Origin: DAOUEX01 sp034430235
Lineage (GTDB): Bacteria > Chloroflexota > Anaerolineae > UBA2200
NCBI GenBank assembly: GCA_964478075.1
Contig: CAYZGO010000001.1
Coordinates: forward strand, 1 to 64,000
DNA: 64,000 nt
Reading direction: 5' to 3'
Position numbers and translations under genes: made by a program
Shown: piece after piece, positions 33,505 through 43,400 of the stretch
Numbering within the stretch: position 1 is the stretch's first letter
How the letters are laid out: each line of letters opens with the position of its first letter
Notes under the pieces: generated by a model
Seen by the model: only the letters and a program-made list of their open reading frames with translations
What the model was told of the DNA's origin: nothing
The model's database searches: none

Positions 33505-34422
33505 TCAATCGTTCAGCCTCTCGATTGTAGGCACCATCTGTAACTCGTCCAGGATAGCTTCGAGTTCATCATAGCTCAGACAACGCCCCTTGCCCGCAGC
33601 AGCGATGAGCGCCGCTTCCATAGCATTGGTACCGAAGGAGCGTCCCCCTTCCAGCCGCGGAGTCGTAGTGATCAGGTACTTCACACCCCGCTCGCGGAAG
33701 ATTTCCACATCGCGGGTCGTGGTGGTGTTGGTGACGACTATCTTGCCATCCATGCGCGGCGGCGAATAGCGCTTGACGTAGATGCAATCTCCAGCGATGA
33801 CGGTAGCCCAATTGTACCACTTGACGAACTTGGGCGTGTGCTTCTCCTGCTCCTGCCCTGCAGGATACAGGAAACTCATCGGCAAATGGCCCACCACCGG
33901 CATCAGGATCCTGGCCAGCCGGGCAATGGCCTGGGGGCCACCGCGAATGGGGATCGGCAATCCCAGGGCAAACATCAGGTCTCCAAAGACTACGTCCTCA
34001 TTCTTGTAACCCGCATCGAAGAAAGAAAGGGTCATGCCAAAGCGATCACTGCCGGTGCAAAGCAGCGCCCGCTTGGGCTGAATCTCGTCACCGATGCGCT
34101 CTTCCACGTAGGGCATCACTCGTCGCTCAAGGGTATTCTTGAGACCACCCCCGTCGGTATACGGCGTTTTGGTGACGTCCTTCACCAAACGCACAGCGTC
34201 GTGGAAAGGATAGTGCCGGTCAAAGACGGTCACGCCCAAATCCACCCCGCCAACCCCAAACGCGTCTACCCGACCATCCCACTCACGGTAAAGTTGGGCA
34301 GCCTTCTCGAAATCGCCATCCGTGCCCTTGCGCTCGATATGAACCTGCTGCCCCAGCAACGAGACGACCACTTTATGATCGCGCTTCGTGCTGCCCACAC
34401 TGATGCTTAATGCCCTTTTCAC
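33505..34422 (-). CDS. Conserved protein of the family often labelled 'quinate 5-dehydrogenase'
   Basis: Starting at GTG 34422 (ribosome site AGGAGAGGTGTATTC) the product has 305 residues. It begins KRALSISVGSTKRDHKV and contains RKGTDGDFEKA, VDAFGVGGVDL and DGGGLKNTLERRV. Database entries with this pattern carry the label quinate 5-dehydrogenase, but I know of no proof, and there is no clear NAD-binding GxGxxG motif. The ending (TTTPRLEGGRSFGTNAMEAALIAA) is also conserved in my memory of the family. It leads an operon with a nucleotidyltransferase and a membrane phosphatase, which argues for a role other than quinate use. A longer in-frame reading upstream to 34716 is repeat DNA. Confidence 0.55.
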   Translation of the reverse strand: MKRALSISVGSTKRDHKVVVSLLGQQVHIERKGTDGDFEKAAQLYREWDGRVDAFGVGGVDLGVTVFDRHYPFHDAVRLVKDVTKTPYTDGGGLKNTLERRVMPYVEERIGDEIQPKRALLCTGSDRFGMTLSFFDAGYKNEDVVFGDLMFALGLPIPIRGGPQAIARLARILMPVVGHLPMSFLYPAGQEQEKHTPKFVKWYNWATVIAGDCIYVKRYSPPRMDGKIVVTNTTTTRDVEIFRERGVKYLITTTPRLEGGRSFGTNAMEAALIAAAGKGRCLSYDELEAILDELQMVPTIERLND

Positions 34423-34857
34423 GAATACACCTCTCCTATCTTCAGACGTACCTAATACTACAAACCCCAAAGCCCAGCAAAGGATGCACTCTACCGCCAC
34501 CGCGAGAATGGCAGTGCCAGAATTATACCACAGGTGCACCAATGAGAAAAGACGCGAACTGGAGTTTACCCTTAAGAGAACGGCGGATGAATGTCGCCGT
34601 CCAGGATAGCAGTCTGGCTCCTTGTGCAGCACCCCACAGCGAAGCGGAATGGACACGCCCAGCCTCCCACTGGCATGGAATTGGGGGCCTTGTGCGTTCA
34701 ATGGCATCCTTTTCACTCATGTGCACTACGGCCTCTCCCCATCGTTCACCGACAGTCGCCGTTTACCTTGTCTCCCGTCTACGCCTCTAGGCGTAAAGAC
34801 AAAGGCACTGCCGCGAGTTGGCCACGTGCGGCAAGGTCCTGACTTCTCAGACACACC
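34423..34857. other. Intergenic region with promoter and dispersed repeats
   Basis: On the minus strand TGTGGTATAAT (TATAAT at 34522-34527) is an extended -10 for the operon starting at 34422. No good -35 is seen. The rest holds repeat modules: cagcgaagcggaatggacac near 34640 and gcgtaaagacaaaggcactg near 34790, both found elsewhere in the window. No gene. Confidence 0.5.
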
Positions 34858-35766
34858 CTACGCCTCGCCCCTCACCACGTGTCCGCCAAACCCTTTGCGC
34901 ATGGCTGCCAGCAGTTTGGCTGCGTAACTCCCCTCCTGGCGGCTGACAAAGCGCATCAGCAGCGACATGGTAATAACCGGCGCGGGCACATCCAGATTGA
35001 TCGCCTCAGCCACCATCCAGCGGCCTTCACCCGAATCAGCCACCCAACCCTTGATATCGCTCAAATCCTGATCTTCTTCCAGCACGACAGCGATCAGCCC
35101 CAGCAGCCAGGAGCGGATCACACTCCCATAGCGCCAGATTTCAGCGATCTGATGCAGATCCAGGTCAAAGCCCTCCTTGGCACGCAGAATCTCAAAGCCC
35201 TCGGCGTAGGCCTGCATCACACCGTACTCGATGCCGTTGTGCACCATCTTCACAAAGTGCCCGGCACCTGCAGGCCCGACGTACCCCCAGCCCTTGTCCG
35301 GGGCAGGAGCCAGCGTTACAAAGATGGGGCGCAGCCGCTCTACCACCGCCTTTTCTCCCCCAATCATCATGCTGTACCCCTCACTCAGCCCCCAGATGCC
35401 ACCGCTGGTGCCCACATCCACAAGGTGCAAGCCGTGCTCGCGCAGACGCGCTCCCCGGCGCAGCGTGTCCGTATAATTCGAGTTGCCCCCATCCACAATC
35501 ACGTCGCCTTTGCTGAGCAGCGGAAGCAATGCCTCAATCGCCGACTCAGTTACATCGCCGGCTGGCAGCATGGTCCACACCACGCGCGGCGGTGTCAATT
35601 TGCCAACCAACTCTTCAAGCGAGAAGGCCGCCTCGGCTCCTTCCTCCATCATCTCCTGCGTCCTGGCGCCAATCCGATCGTGCGCCACCACCCGATGCCC
35701 GCCACGCAGCAGACGCCGTGTCATGTTGCCGCCCATCTTGCCCAAACCGATCATCCCTAACTCCAT
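34858..35766 (-). CDS. gnd: 6-phosphogluconate dehydrogenase (decarboxylating), short-form
   Basis: The 302-residue product is the short form of 6-phosphogluconate dehydrogenase (YqeC/GndA-like), which converts 6-phosphogluconate to ribulose 5-phosphate and CO2 with NAD(P) reduction. The dinucleotide fold is GMIGLGKMGGNM at the N-terminus. The substrate signature DGGNSNYTDT is near residue 93, followed by VDVGTSGGIWG. The catalytic region is GHFVKMVHNGIEYG near 178. Length and motifs are complete. The start has GAGGAGGGATACGC. The gene appears monocistronic and supplies pentoses and reducing power. Confidence 0.93.
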   Translation of the reverse strand: MELGMIGLGKMGGNMTRRLLRGGHRVVAHDRIGARTQEMMEEGAEAAFSLEELVGKLTPPRVVWTMLPAGDVTESAIEALLPLLSKGDVIVDGGNSNYTDTLRRGARLREHGLHLVDVGTSGGIWGLSEGYSMMIGGEKAVVERLRPIFVTLAPAPDKGWGYVGPAGAGHFVKMVHNGIEYGVMQAYAEGFEILRAKEGFDLDLHQIAEIWRYGSVIRSWLLGLIAVVLEEDQDLSDIKGWVADSGEGRWMVAEAINLDVPAPVITMSLLMRFVSRQEGSYAAKLLAAMRKGFGGHVVRGEA

Positions 35767-36001
35767 GCGTATCCCTCCTCAATCTTGATCAGCATACCTG
35801 GTTCATGGCAAACCCTCCCCAGACACAGGTCGCCGGGTCTGCCCTCAGATTCACTCGCCTCATTATGATACCATTGCGGAGGAAAGGGCCCAAACCCGGA
35901 GTTGCCGACAAGTCCTCACCCACACCCATTGTTGACGCTGCTGCGGGGGCACTATGCGTCGTCAGGCATCCAGGCGACCGGCAAGACATGCCCAGGCACC
36001 G

Positions 36002-38038
36002 CTATTCGTGCGGTGCCGCGTATCTTGCAGATTCCCTCGTCACCCGCCATGCACGCAAGAGTTCGGCCACGCTCCAGGCCTGAGCGATACAGCCGCGCGG
36101 GGCAAAAGGCGCGTCCCCGTCAAAGACCTCGCTGATGCTGCCCATACCGTGACTCACCAATTGCTGAAACAGAGCCCGCAGATAGGACCGTGCCTGGGTT
36201 GGATCGTGGTAGACACGCAGGTGGGCGTGGACAAAGGGACCGATGAGCCAGCCCCACACGGTGCCCTGGTGGTAGGCAGCGTTACGTTGACCTGGGCCGC
36301 CGCTATAGTGGCCCACGTATGCCGGGTCATCGGGTGCCAAGGTGCGCAGCCCGTGCAAAGTCAGCAACTGACGAGCGCAAACATCCACAACGGCCCGCTG
36401 CTGCCACTCATCAAGCGGGCTGTAGGGTAGAGAGACCGCCAGTAACTGATTAGGACGCAAAGCAGCATCGTGTCCATCGGGGCCATTGAGCACATCGTAA
36501 CAGTAGCCAGCCGCTTCGTTCCAGAAACGAGCGAACCCAGCCCGCGCTCGTTCCGCTGCAGCTTCATAGGTGGCTGCTGGCACTCCAAGGCGGTCGGCAA
36601 TCTCCGCCATGACCCGCAGTGCATTATGCCACAGCGCATTGACTTCTACCGGCTTGCCAATACGTGGCGTGACCACTAGGTCGCCGACCTTCGCATCCAT
36701 CCAGGTAAGTTGAACGCCCGGCTCCCCGGCATAGAGCAGGCCGTCGTTTGCATCCACGTGGATGTTGTACCTCGTTCCCGTGTGGTGCGAGGCGACTATG
36801 TCCTGACGCATCAGAACAATGTCCCGATCCACTACAGCAAAGGGCACGCCCTGTCCGCTGACGAGTTCCGTGATGACGGCCTGGCCAGGCTCCGCCAGAC
36901 CCAGCGGCACGCACTCGATGGTGATCGCAGTTGTGCACGTCACGTCAGCGACGTTGTGCACCGTGAAGTACAGACCTTCGCTCGTGCTCTCTCCGCCAAA
37001 GCGCTCCATCCACACGTCTGGGTCTTCGGCGCGGGCATAGGTGACCGCCTCCCAGCCCGCTCCCCAGAACTGGAAGAGCACCTGCAGGGTGTCGCTGAGC
37101 AGTTCGTCGCAGCTCTGTTCCCACCCGGTGGCCTCGTCCTTCCGATTCGGAAAGATGCCGTAGAAGAGCGCCAGGTGCTCCAGGCGCGTATTCACGCCTG
37201 GAGCAGTCAGGAAATTGTCTATCATCACCCCATCCAGCACCGCGCCGACCGCCTCAGTGGACGACATGGCCGGGCTCACCGCCGACTCCCACAGGTAGGG
37301 TCCCCATCCCGCTGTAATGTCAGGGTCCACGCTCGTCGCCCAACTGACCTGCCAGACCCCAGGAGCCCAGGGATACTCACCCACGTGCTTGAGCATCCAG
37401 TCTCCGCTCGGATCGTAGGCCACGCTCTGCGTGATGGCCTCAGACTGCGCGCGTTCTTCTGCCTTGGATGAACCGGCCAACCCCTGCACCAGCTCGATGG
37501 TCTCATCATAGCTCGGCAAGGGGCCGCTGACAGGGCCGTCATTGAGCGGCGCTTCGGCCACGACGTACTGAGCGCTGAACATGTCGTTCTCGTCTTCCAC
37601 AAGAGCCTGGTAGGCAGCGTCCTCTCCCGTGTAGTACTGCCCGTTGAACCCCCTGTAGCCATACATAGGCCGGGGTGACTCAAACCAGCCGGAATGGCGG
37701 GTGGCAAAGCGTTCCATCACCGCGCGGAAGCCCAATTCCGGCTCCACGCGGTAGAGCTCCAGACCCGAGTCCGCCCGCCCGTTCAGTTTCGTGGCTATAG
37801 GAGAGATGCCCAGATAACCCCTCGCCTCATACCGTCCCTGCACCTGGTCATAGGCCAGCTTGACCAGACGGGGCGAGTCCAGCGACACGGCCAGGGCCAG
37901 GCCGTGAGTGCCATCTTCCACCAGGGCATAGGGATAGAGCGAGATGGGCAGCCAGCCATTCCACACGCCGCTGACCGCGTGCTCATAAGTCCAGGACAAG
38001 CCAGGTGGCAGCGGATACTCACGAGGCGAGCCAGGCAA
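36002..38038 (-). CDS. Chimeric glycoside-hydrolase-like protein ending in a glycogen-debranching (GH133) C-terminal domain
   Basis: The 678-residue frame has two parts. Residues ~1-430 resemble a secreted glycosidase-like protein I cannot name (WNGWLPISLYPYALVEDGTH, later HLALFYGIFPNRKDEATGWE, then a beta-rich C-domain with ITELVSGQGVP). From about residue 447 it is the last third of an amylo-alpha-1,6-glucosidase: DANDGLLYAGEPGVQLTWMD, KVGDLVVTPRIGKPVEVNAL, YHQGTVWGWLIGPF and SISEVFDGDAPF. The upstream half of the debranching enzyme is missing. Only a TTG (38038) is available as start. A short frame in another phase begins at 38073 and looks weakly like a signal peptide, so an N-terminal frameshift is possible. 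A deletion fusion or a misassembly would explain this. Confidence 0.65.
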   Translation of the reverse strand: MPGSPREYPLPPGLSWTYEHAVSGVWNGWLPISLYPYALVEDGTHGLALAVSLDSPRLVKLAYDQVQGRYEARGYLGISPIATKLNGRADSGLELYRVEPELGFRAVMERFATRHSGWFESPRPMYGYRGFNGQYYTGEDAAYQALVEDENDMFSAQYVVAEAPLNDGPVSGPLPSYDETIELVQGLAGSSKAEERAQSEAITQSVAYDPSGDWMLKHVGEYPWAPGVWQVSWATSVDPDITAGWGPYLWESAVSPAMSSTEAVGAVLDGVMIDNFLTAPGVNTRLEHLALFYGIFPNRKDEATGWEQSCDELLSDTLQVLFQFWGAGWEAVTYARAEDPDVWMERFGGESTSEGLYFTVHNVADVTCTTAITIECVPLGLAEPGQAVITELVSGQGVPFAVVDRDIVLMRQDIVASHHTGTRYNIHVDANDGLLYAGEPGVQLTWMDAKVGDLVVTPRIGKPVEVNALWHNALRVMAEIADRLGVPAATYEAAAERARAGFARFWNEAAGYCYDVLNGPDGHDAALRPNQLLAVSLPYSPLDEWQQRAVVDVCARQLLTLHGLRTLAPDDPAYVGHYSGGPGQRNAAYHQGTVWGWLIGPFVHAHLRVYHDPTQARSYLRALFQQLVSHGMGSISEVFDGDAPFAPRGCIAQAWSVAELLRAWRVTRESARYAAPHE

Positions 38039-38120
38039 AGGCAGGCCAACAGTGATGGGCCGGCTATGCGCACGTCATCCCACCACCGCCAGCCGGTCGC
38101 ATGGCCCTCCTCTAGCTTCT

Positions 38121-38164
38121 CCCCCTCTCCCAGTCTTGGGAGAGGGGGCCGGGGGGTGAGGGCT
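38121..38164. repeat. Palindromic dispersed repeat, copy 1
   Basis: CCCCCTCTCCCA and TGGGAGAGGGGG flank GTCT, and ccggggggtgagggc follows. The type is widespread in bacterial genomes between genes. Confidence 0.8.
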
Positions 38165-38446
38165 GAACGGCGAGCGCCGACGGGGCCCGGCTGTCTGCCT
38201 CGCGCCGCACGCAGGGCGACCTCAATCGGATCGACTGAATCCCCGTAGCAGCGACCTTAGTCGCCAGATCGTAGCTCCGGTTTTCGGTAGTTGCTCGTAG
38301 GGCTGTACCCCTCTTTGCTGATTAACACCTCACCCGTTCGTTGGGGCTGATCGTGGCCTGGGCTTAACGCCAGCATTCTTCTTACAGCACCATGCGGAGC
38401 GATAATCTCCAGACACGAACTGGCAACCCCTCAAGCTCGCCTTCGG

Positions 38447-38492
38447 CTCCCCTTCTCCCAAATTCGGGAGAAGGGGCTGGGGGATGAGGGCC
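38447..38492. repeat. Palindromic dispersed repeat, copy 2
   Basis: CCCCTTCTCCC and GGGAGAAGGGG flank AAATTC, followed by ctgggggatgagggc. This is a diverged relative of the repeat at 38121, on the same strand. Confidence 0.8.
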
Positions 38493-39043
38493 GCTCCCAA
38501 TAGCCATGGCATGCCTATCGCCCTGCGTCTGGATCTGCCTGCACTCGCAGAGGTAAGAATTCGATAAGTACCTACGGGTATGACCCTGCAAGTACTTACA
38601 TTCTAGCCGACGCTCGCTGGAAGTGCAGCACAGAATAGCTGAGTCTTCGCAGTACCGACTTTGAACGTAGATGTGAAACTGGCATCAACGCGTGACAAGG
38701 CCCTCACCACTGGCACCGAGAAGTGCACAATCGGTCAGAAGCAAACGCGAGACAGGTGGATGAGAGGCCGACCGCGAACACACGAATGGCGTTGTAGAGT
38801 ATTCGTCTATTCGCCGTTCGTGCTCTGCATGCCCGGGGAGCAACGGGCGACCGCTACGATCGTTCATGCCGCTTGACGGCACGGGGTGTCCCCATTCGTG
38901 GACGGCAATCACACATCAGATCGCCGACTCGCTCCCGTACGGTTTGCTGGCGCCTAGGGTCAAAGTCGCCACTACCGGCCAGGCAGACCAGCATTGACGC
39001 AGTTAGTGCAGGCGCCAGCTCCCGGCCGATGCCGATGACTGCT

Positions 39044-40318
39044 CTAGCGATTGCGCGTCAGAATGGGCAGGTAGATGCGGTTGCCCCACAACTGGCCCCA
39101 GATATCCCTGCCTGTGGGTAGCGGAGGCTGATCATCGAACGCCACCAGAAAGTCACCCAGCGGCCCGCTGGCTACAGCCGGGTGATCTGCAAAGATGCCG
39201 CCGAGCCCGGTTGCCTCCCCCAGGAGGCTGCCTTCGGTGGGGACGGTACGCGCACCAATCCCCTCAAATGCAAAGGGCGGTGCGGACGCCTGTCTCCAGA
39301 CCACAAGGTACTGCTGGGCACTCTCATTCCCAGCTACTGCCGGATTGCCGCGCTCCAAGGTGGACTCCTGCTGAATGAAGAACATGGGCCATATCGGGTC
39401 GCCCTCACCCCCCAGCCGCGTTGCACGGATGTATCCAGGCCCAAAGAGCAGGCCTTTCCAGACGACAAGGTACTGTCCCTGGGGCCCGGCGGTCGGGACA
39501 GCAGCCACAGCAGGATCCACCTGGTCACCCACGCTGTAGTTGACCTGGATGGATTCCGGATGCATAGGCGTTCCGTCGCCCCTCACCCGCCGCGCATAGA
39601 TATTGTGCTTGCCAGCGCTGGGCTCCCGCTGCTGCCAGACCACCAGATACTCGTTGCGGCGCCGGTTGTAGGCCACGTCCGGCTGCCCGCGGACAAGCAC
39701 ACCAGCGCCCGAGACTGTCTGCGAAGCCCCCTCCACGGCTCCTGTGCTCGACAGTTTCTGGCACTCGATGTTCACACCGAACTCCCAGTGATACTCCCAC
39801 ACCACCAGGTACTTGTCCGAAGCGAAGGCATAATCCACTGCCGGTTTCTTGAATTCGTCGTGCATCGTAGGTGGGCTGGCAACCGTCACCTCCCCACCAA
39901 GGGACTCCCCGGTAGCCGACACACGCCGCGCGCGGATGCTGTACTCGGCTCCAACCTTGTGCTCCCACACCACCAAGTACTCGTTGCGCTTACTGTTGTA
40001 GGCCACGTCTGGGTAGTAGCGGTCGCCCGGACCAAACGAGATGGCAGACCACGGCCCGGCCAGCGTGCCATTCTTTGACACTCGCTGACCGTAAATGTCC
40101 TTGTTCCCCGGCCACTCATTGTGCCATACCACCAGGTATTCCTCTCGCTCGCTGCTGTACGCTACGGCTGGGAATACCTGCTGGTCACCCAAGGCGCTAA
40201 TGGGAAAGTTAAAGCCAATGGGCGCACCAGCTTTGCTAGCGGCCCGAGGAACCAACAGCCCAACCAGCAAGATCAAGCCCCCCACCAGAGACCGAATTGC
40301 ACGTGTTCTCCTCTTCAT
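39044..40318 (-). CDS. Secreted propeller-like repeat protein with C-terminal LP tail
   Basis: From ATG 40318 (ribosome site GAGAGGAGGTTG) the product has 424 residues. A basic start and one hydrophobic helix (SLVGGLILLVGLLVPRA) form a signal peptide. Six or seven repeats of ~55 residues follow, each ending in YLVVW or a variant (EYLVVWHNE, EYLVVWEHK, KYLVVWEYH, EYLVVWQQR, QYLVVWKGL, QYLVVWRQA, DFLVAFDDQ), most with an upstream PAVAY-type strand. This is the pattern of a beta-propeller of short blades. The tail is NRIYLPILTRNR, like other exported proteins here. Binding or scaffold function is likely. No enzyme motif is seen. Confidence 0.75.
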   Translation of the reverse strand: MKRRTRAIRSLVGGLILLVGLLVPRAASKAGAPIGFNFPISALGDQQVFPAVAYSSEREEYLVVWHNEWPGNKDIYGQRVSKNGTLAGPWSAISFGPGDRYYPDVAYNSKRNEYLVVWEHKVGAEYSIRARRVSATGESLGGEVTVASPPTMHDEFKKPAVDYAFASDKYLVVWEYHWEFGVNIECQKLSSTGAVEGASQTVSGAGVLVRGQPDVAYNRRRNEYLVVWQQREPSAGKHNIYARRVRGDGTPMHPESIQVNYSVGDQVDPAVAAVPTAGPQGQYLVVWKGLLFGPGYIRATRLGGEGDPIWPMFFIQQESTLERGNPAVAGNESAQQYLVVWRQASAPPFAFEGIGARTVPTEGSLLGEATGLGGIFADHPAVASGPLGDFLVAFDDQPPLPTGRDIWGQLWGNRIYLPILTRNR

Positions 40319-40414
40319 CAACAACCTCCTCTCAAGTTTGTTTTCTGCACAGCGATTCACGCTCGCTGTGTGAACAGCCTATCTTGCCAAAGGTACGCCT
40401 TACCACCCCCTGGT

Positions 40415-43400
40415 CTAGGAATGGTTCTTGCAGATGATGGGCAGGTAGAGACTCACTTCTGCCCGACCGGTGCTCACGGATGCGAACACTGGGTCAGTAG
40501 TCATGCTGATGTATGCCACATACCCAACCAGCGTGTAGGAGCCTTCCTCCGCTCCAGATGTATCCCATATGTCGTCAAACTGAATCGAGTTGCCAGGAGA
40601 CAGGTCCGCGATATCATGGGCAAACTCCTCGACAACGGCACCGGCCTCGTCCCTCACGCTGATCAGCGCGGTCCCTGAAAGATCCACGGTGCCAGTGTTC
40701 TGGAAGGTCAGGGATGCACTGATCGTGTCGCCAACGTCAAAGTAACGTGGCATGGCGCTGAAATGAGTGACCTCCCCAGAGGCAATGCCTACCTGAAACA
40801 CCTCAGTCCGTCGATCCAGCAACGTCCCAGCGGTGTCCTCGACCGTGACCTCCACATAGTACGCGCCTGGCTCAAAGCCAGTGGTATCCCACTGTGGCGA
40901 GAAGGAAGCCTCGCCGCCCAAACCACCGAGTGTGGTGAGGAGCAAACCATCCACAATCTCTCCCGAGCCATATCGCTTTATCACTGCACTGACAATCGCA
41001 TCCTGACCTTCACCAGAGTTGCTGAGCGCGATATCAACCGCGACAGTTTCACCTTGCTCATAGGCATCCTTGTCTGTGGCCGAGCTGGTTACCGTCAGAG
41101 GAGAAACAGTCCAGTTTATGTCGAAACTGTAATTCCCATAGAACCTGGCATCGGTCGTCAGAGGATTGTACTGCAAGGGATACATGACGATGTTCAGAAT
41201 GGTGCTGCCATCTGCGTTCTCCATGACCTCCCAGTGATACTCTTCCTCAGGGAACCAGCCCCCAACAGTGCCGGAATAAGGTACGGGATCGCAGATGGAG
41301 GGAGTGACAGTCACGGCTGTCATAGGAATGTGCAAGCCCGTATCCGTAACCAGGCCAGACCTCTCAGTCAGAACCACATCCTGGATTTCGTATCCTTGAG
41401 GATACGTTATGGCAGTAGAGTAGAATGGAACCCGAAGCTGGCCCCTTTCCACCCACACACGCCCGCCGGGGATTCCCACATAGTCGAGGCCATTTCCGAG
41501 ATGGTCTACGTTTACGGTGTACTCGGGAACCTCGATCTGGAGCGTCGAAGGAGGTGTTGACGCCTCAGTACCGCTGGGAGCAGCTATTCTGCCGAATTTC
41601 GGGTCGCCGTAGAGGTTGTATTCCCAGACCCAGAACCACCAATCATCGTGCACGTTCTTGGCATAGCTGGTCCACATGTCCTGTTCCAGTTTGGTGAAGG
41701 CCTCCCCAATGGACTGAGAGGCTTTCCAGTCAGTGAACAGTTTCTCGGTGGCCTCTGTGTCTTCGCCTCCGTGAGAGCTCTGTGTCGCACCAATGTAGAC
41801 TGCGGCACCGCTGCCCAAGAACGATTCCGCGATGTTCTTGTCTTCGAGCGTGCCGTCCTCATAGTACCCGGTCTGGCAGGAAGCGCCCAGGACAACGGGA
41901 TTGTGGTTGTTGAACTGGAGCGGGAACAGACTACCATGCCAGTAGGAATCTATTCCGTCATCCCACCCATGGGAGTTGCCATGACCAGACCAATACATGA
42001 GATCAGCATCCTTCGTGAAATCTGGCAGTGCCTGGTGAACTCGGCTCACCCAGTTGTTGGTGTCGAACATGCGGATGTAATCCGGGGAGAAGCTGTCTCC
42101 ATCGGCAACGAGTACCTCATCCTGCGTCCTGATGTAATGCCCGATATCACCCGTCGCCAGGGCATTGGAGCCGTCAAAATCGAAGGGGATGGCTCCGGTA
42201 TCCAGCAATACCTTCTTGTCAGCATACCACCAATAGACAAAGATGTGGCGGTAGTTCTCTGCCGGCGCCAGCAGGATTTCCTCCTTTCCACTGTCTTTGG
42301 CGCTGGGCCACGGATACAACTGCCCCACAGCCAGGGCACTGCCGCCCACATCCTGCCACAGCTTCTTGTCAAAATCAATGTACTCCAGCCAGGTCATTGT
42401 TTTGCTGCCAATGGTTACGTTCTTGAACTCCTTCGACGCTTGGAGTTTCCCCTTCGCATCGTAGACCAGAATCTTGTTCGCACTCCGGTCGGCGATCACA
42501 ACCTCGTCCTTGACACCGCCCAGGATGTCCCCCACGGCCAGATTGTCGCTTGCTTCCAGTTCACGGTTGAACCAGCTCCACGTGGTGGCGTTGAGATCTC
42601 GAATAAAGACCTGGTTCAGGCTGACATCGCCGATGAGGATGTCCTCCCGAGAATCGCCCTGTAGATCACCCACCGCCAGGAAATCGCCCTGGTCAAAGCT
42701 CGCCTCGAAGGAATCCACAACCACGGCCTCGATGTTGCCAGGCGTGTTCTCCTCGAGGTCAGTGACGTATACGTAATCGTGGCTAAGGTCGGCATGGATG
42801 ATCTGGCCCCGCCCAGACCCCATCACATACCCCACGGCCAGCCCGTCACCGCCATCAAACGTGCGATCAAATGCATAGATCAGCGATCCATCCCGGTCGT
42901 AGATAAAGATCCTGTCTGCGCTGGCGTCCGCGATGATGATTTCGGCACTGTCGTCGCCATACACCGCGCCCACGGCAAAGCCGTCGTCTGGCTGAAAGTC
43001 GCGTTGGAAGGGCTCTTTGACCGGGAAGTAGTCCTTCCAGTGCATCTTGTTCACCGTGAATTCACTTCCAAGTATGCTCGCCATGTCGTTGATATCCGAG
43101 ACGAATGTTCCAAGTCCTGCCCCGCTGATCAGTGTTGCATTGTCGCGACCAAATGCGTACCCTGAAGAACTCTGATGAACACCGATACTGGCTTGGATTG
43201 GCTTTGTCAACGCAGCGGCGCTGTCGCCAATGATCCTACCCACGATAAGGTCTGGGGCCGGAGCGCCGCCGGCATCTGCATAACCGTGGTCACTGTATTT
43301 GACATCCCCAAAGCCGATCGAGAATCCGCCTTCCTCCCACGCAGGCACAATCTCCGATTCGCCCACAATCAGAAGGTATCCCTTCAGAGGTTTGCAGAAA

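Larger units (their letters stand above)
38039..39043. other. 1-kb intergenic region with palindromic repeats
   Basis: I see no gene in this kilobase. It holds two palindromic repeats (listed separately). It also has a segment near 38775-38815 (gaacacacgaatggcgttgt then tattcgtctattcg) that resembles 55766-55815. Several frames of 60-80 codons exist on both strands without ribosome sites or recognisable content. Confidence 0.55.
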
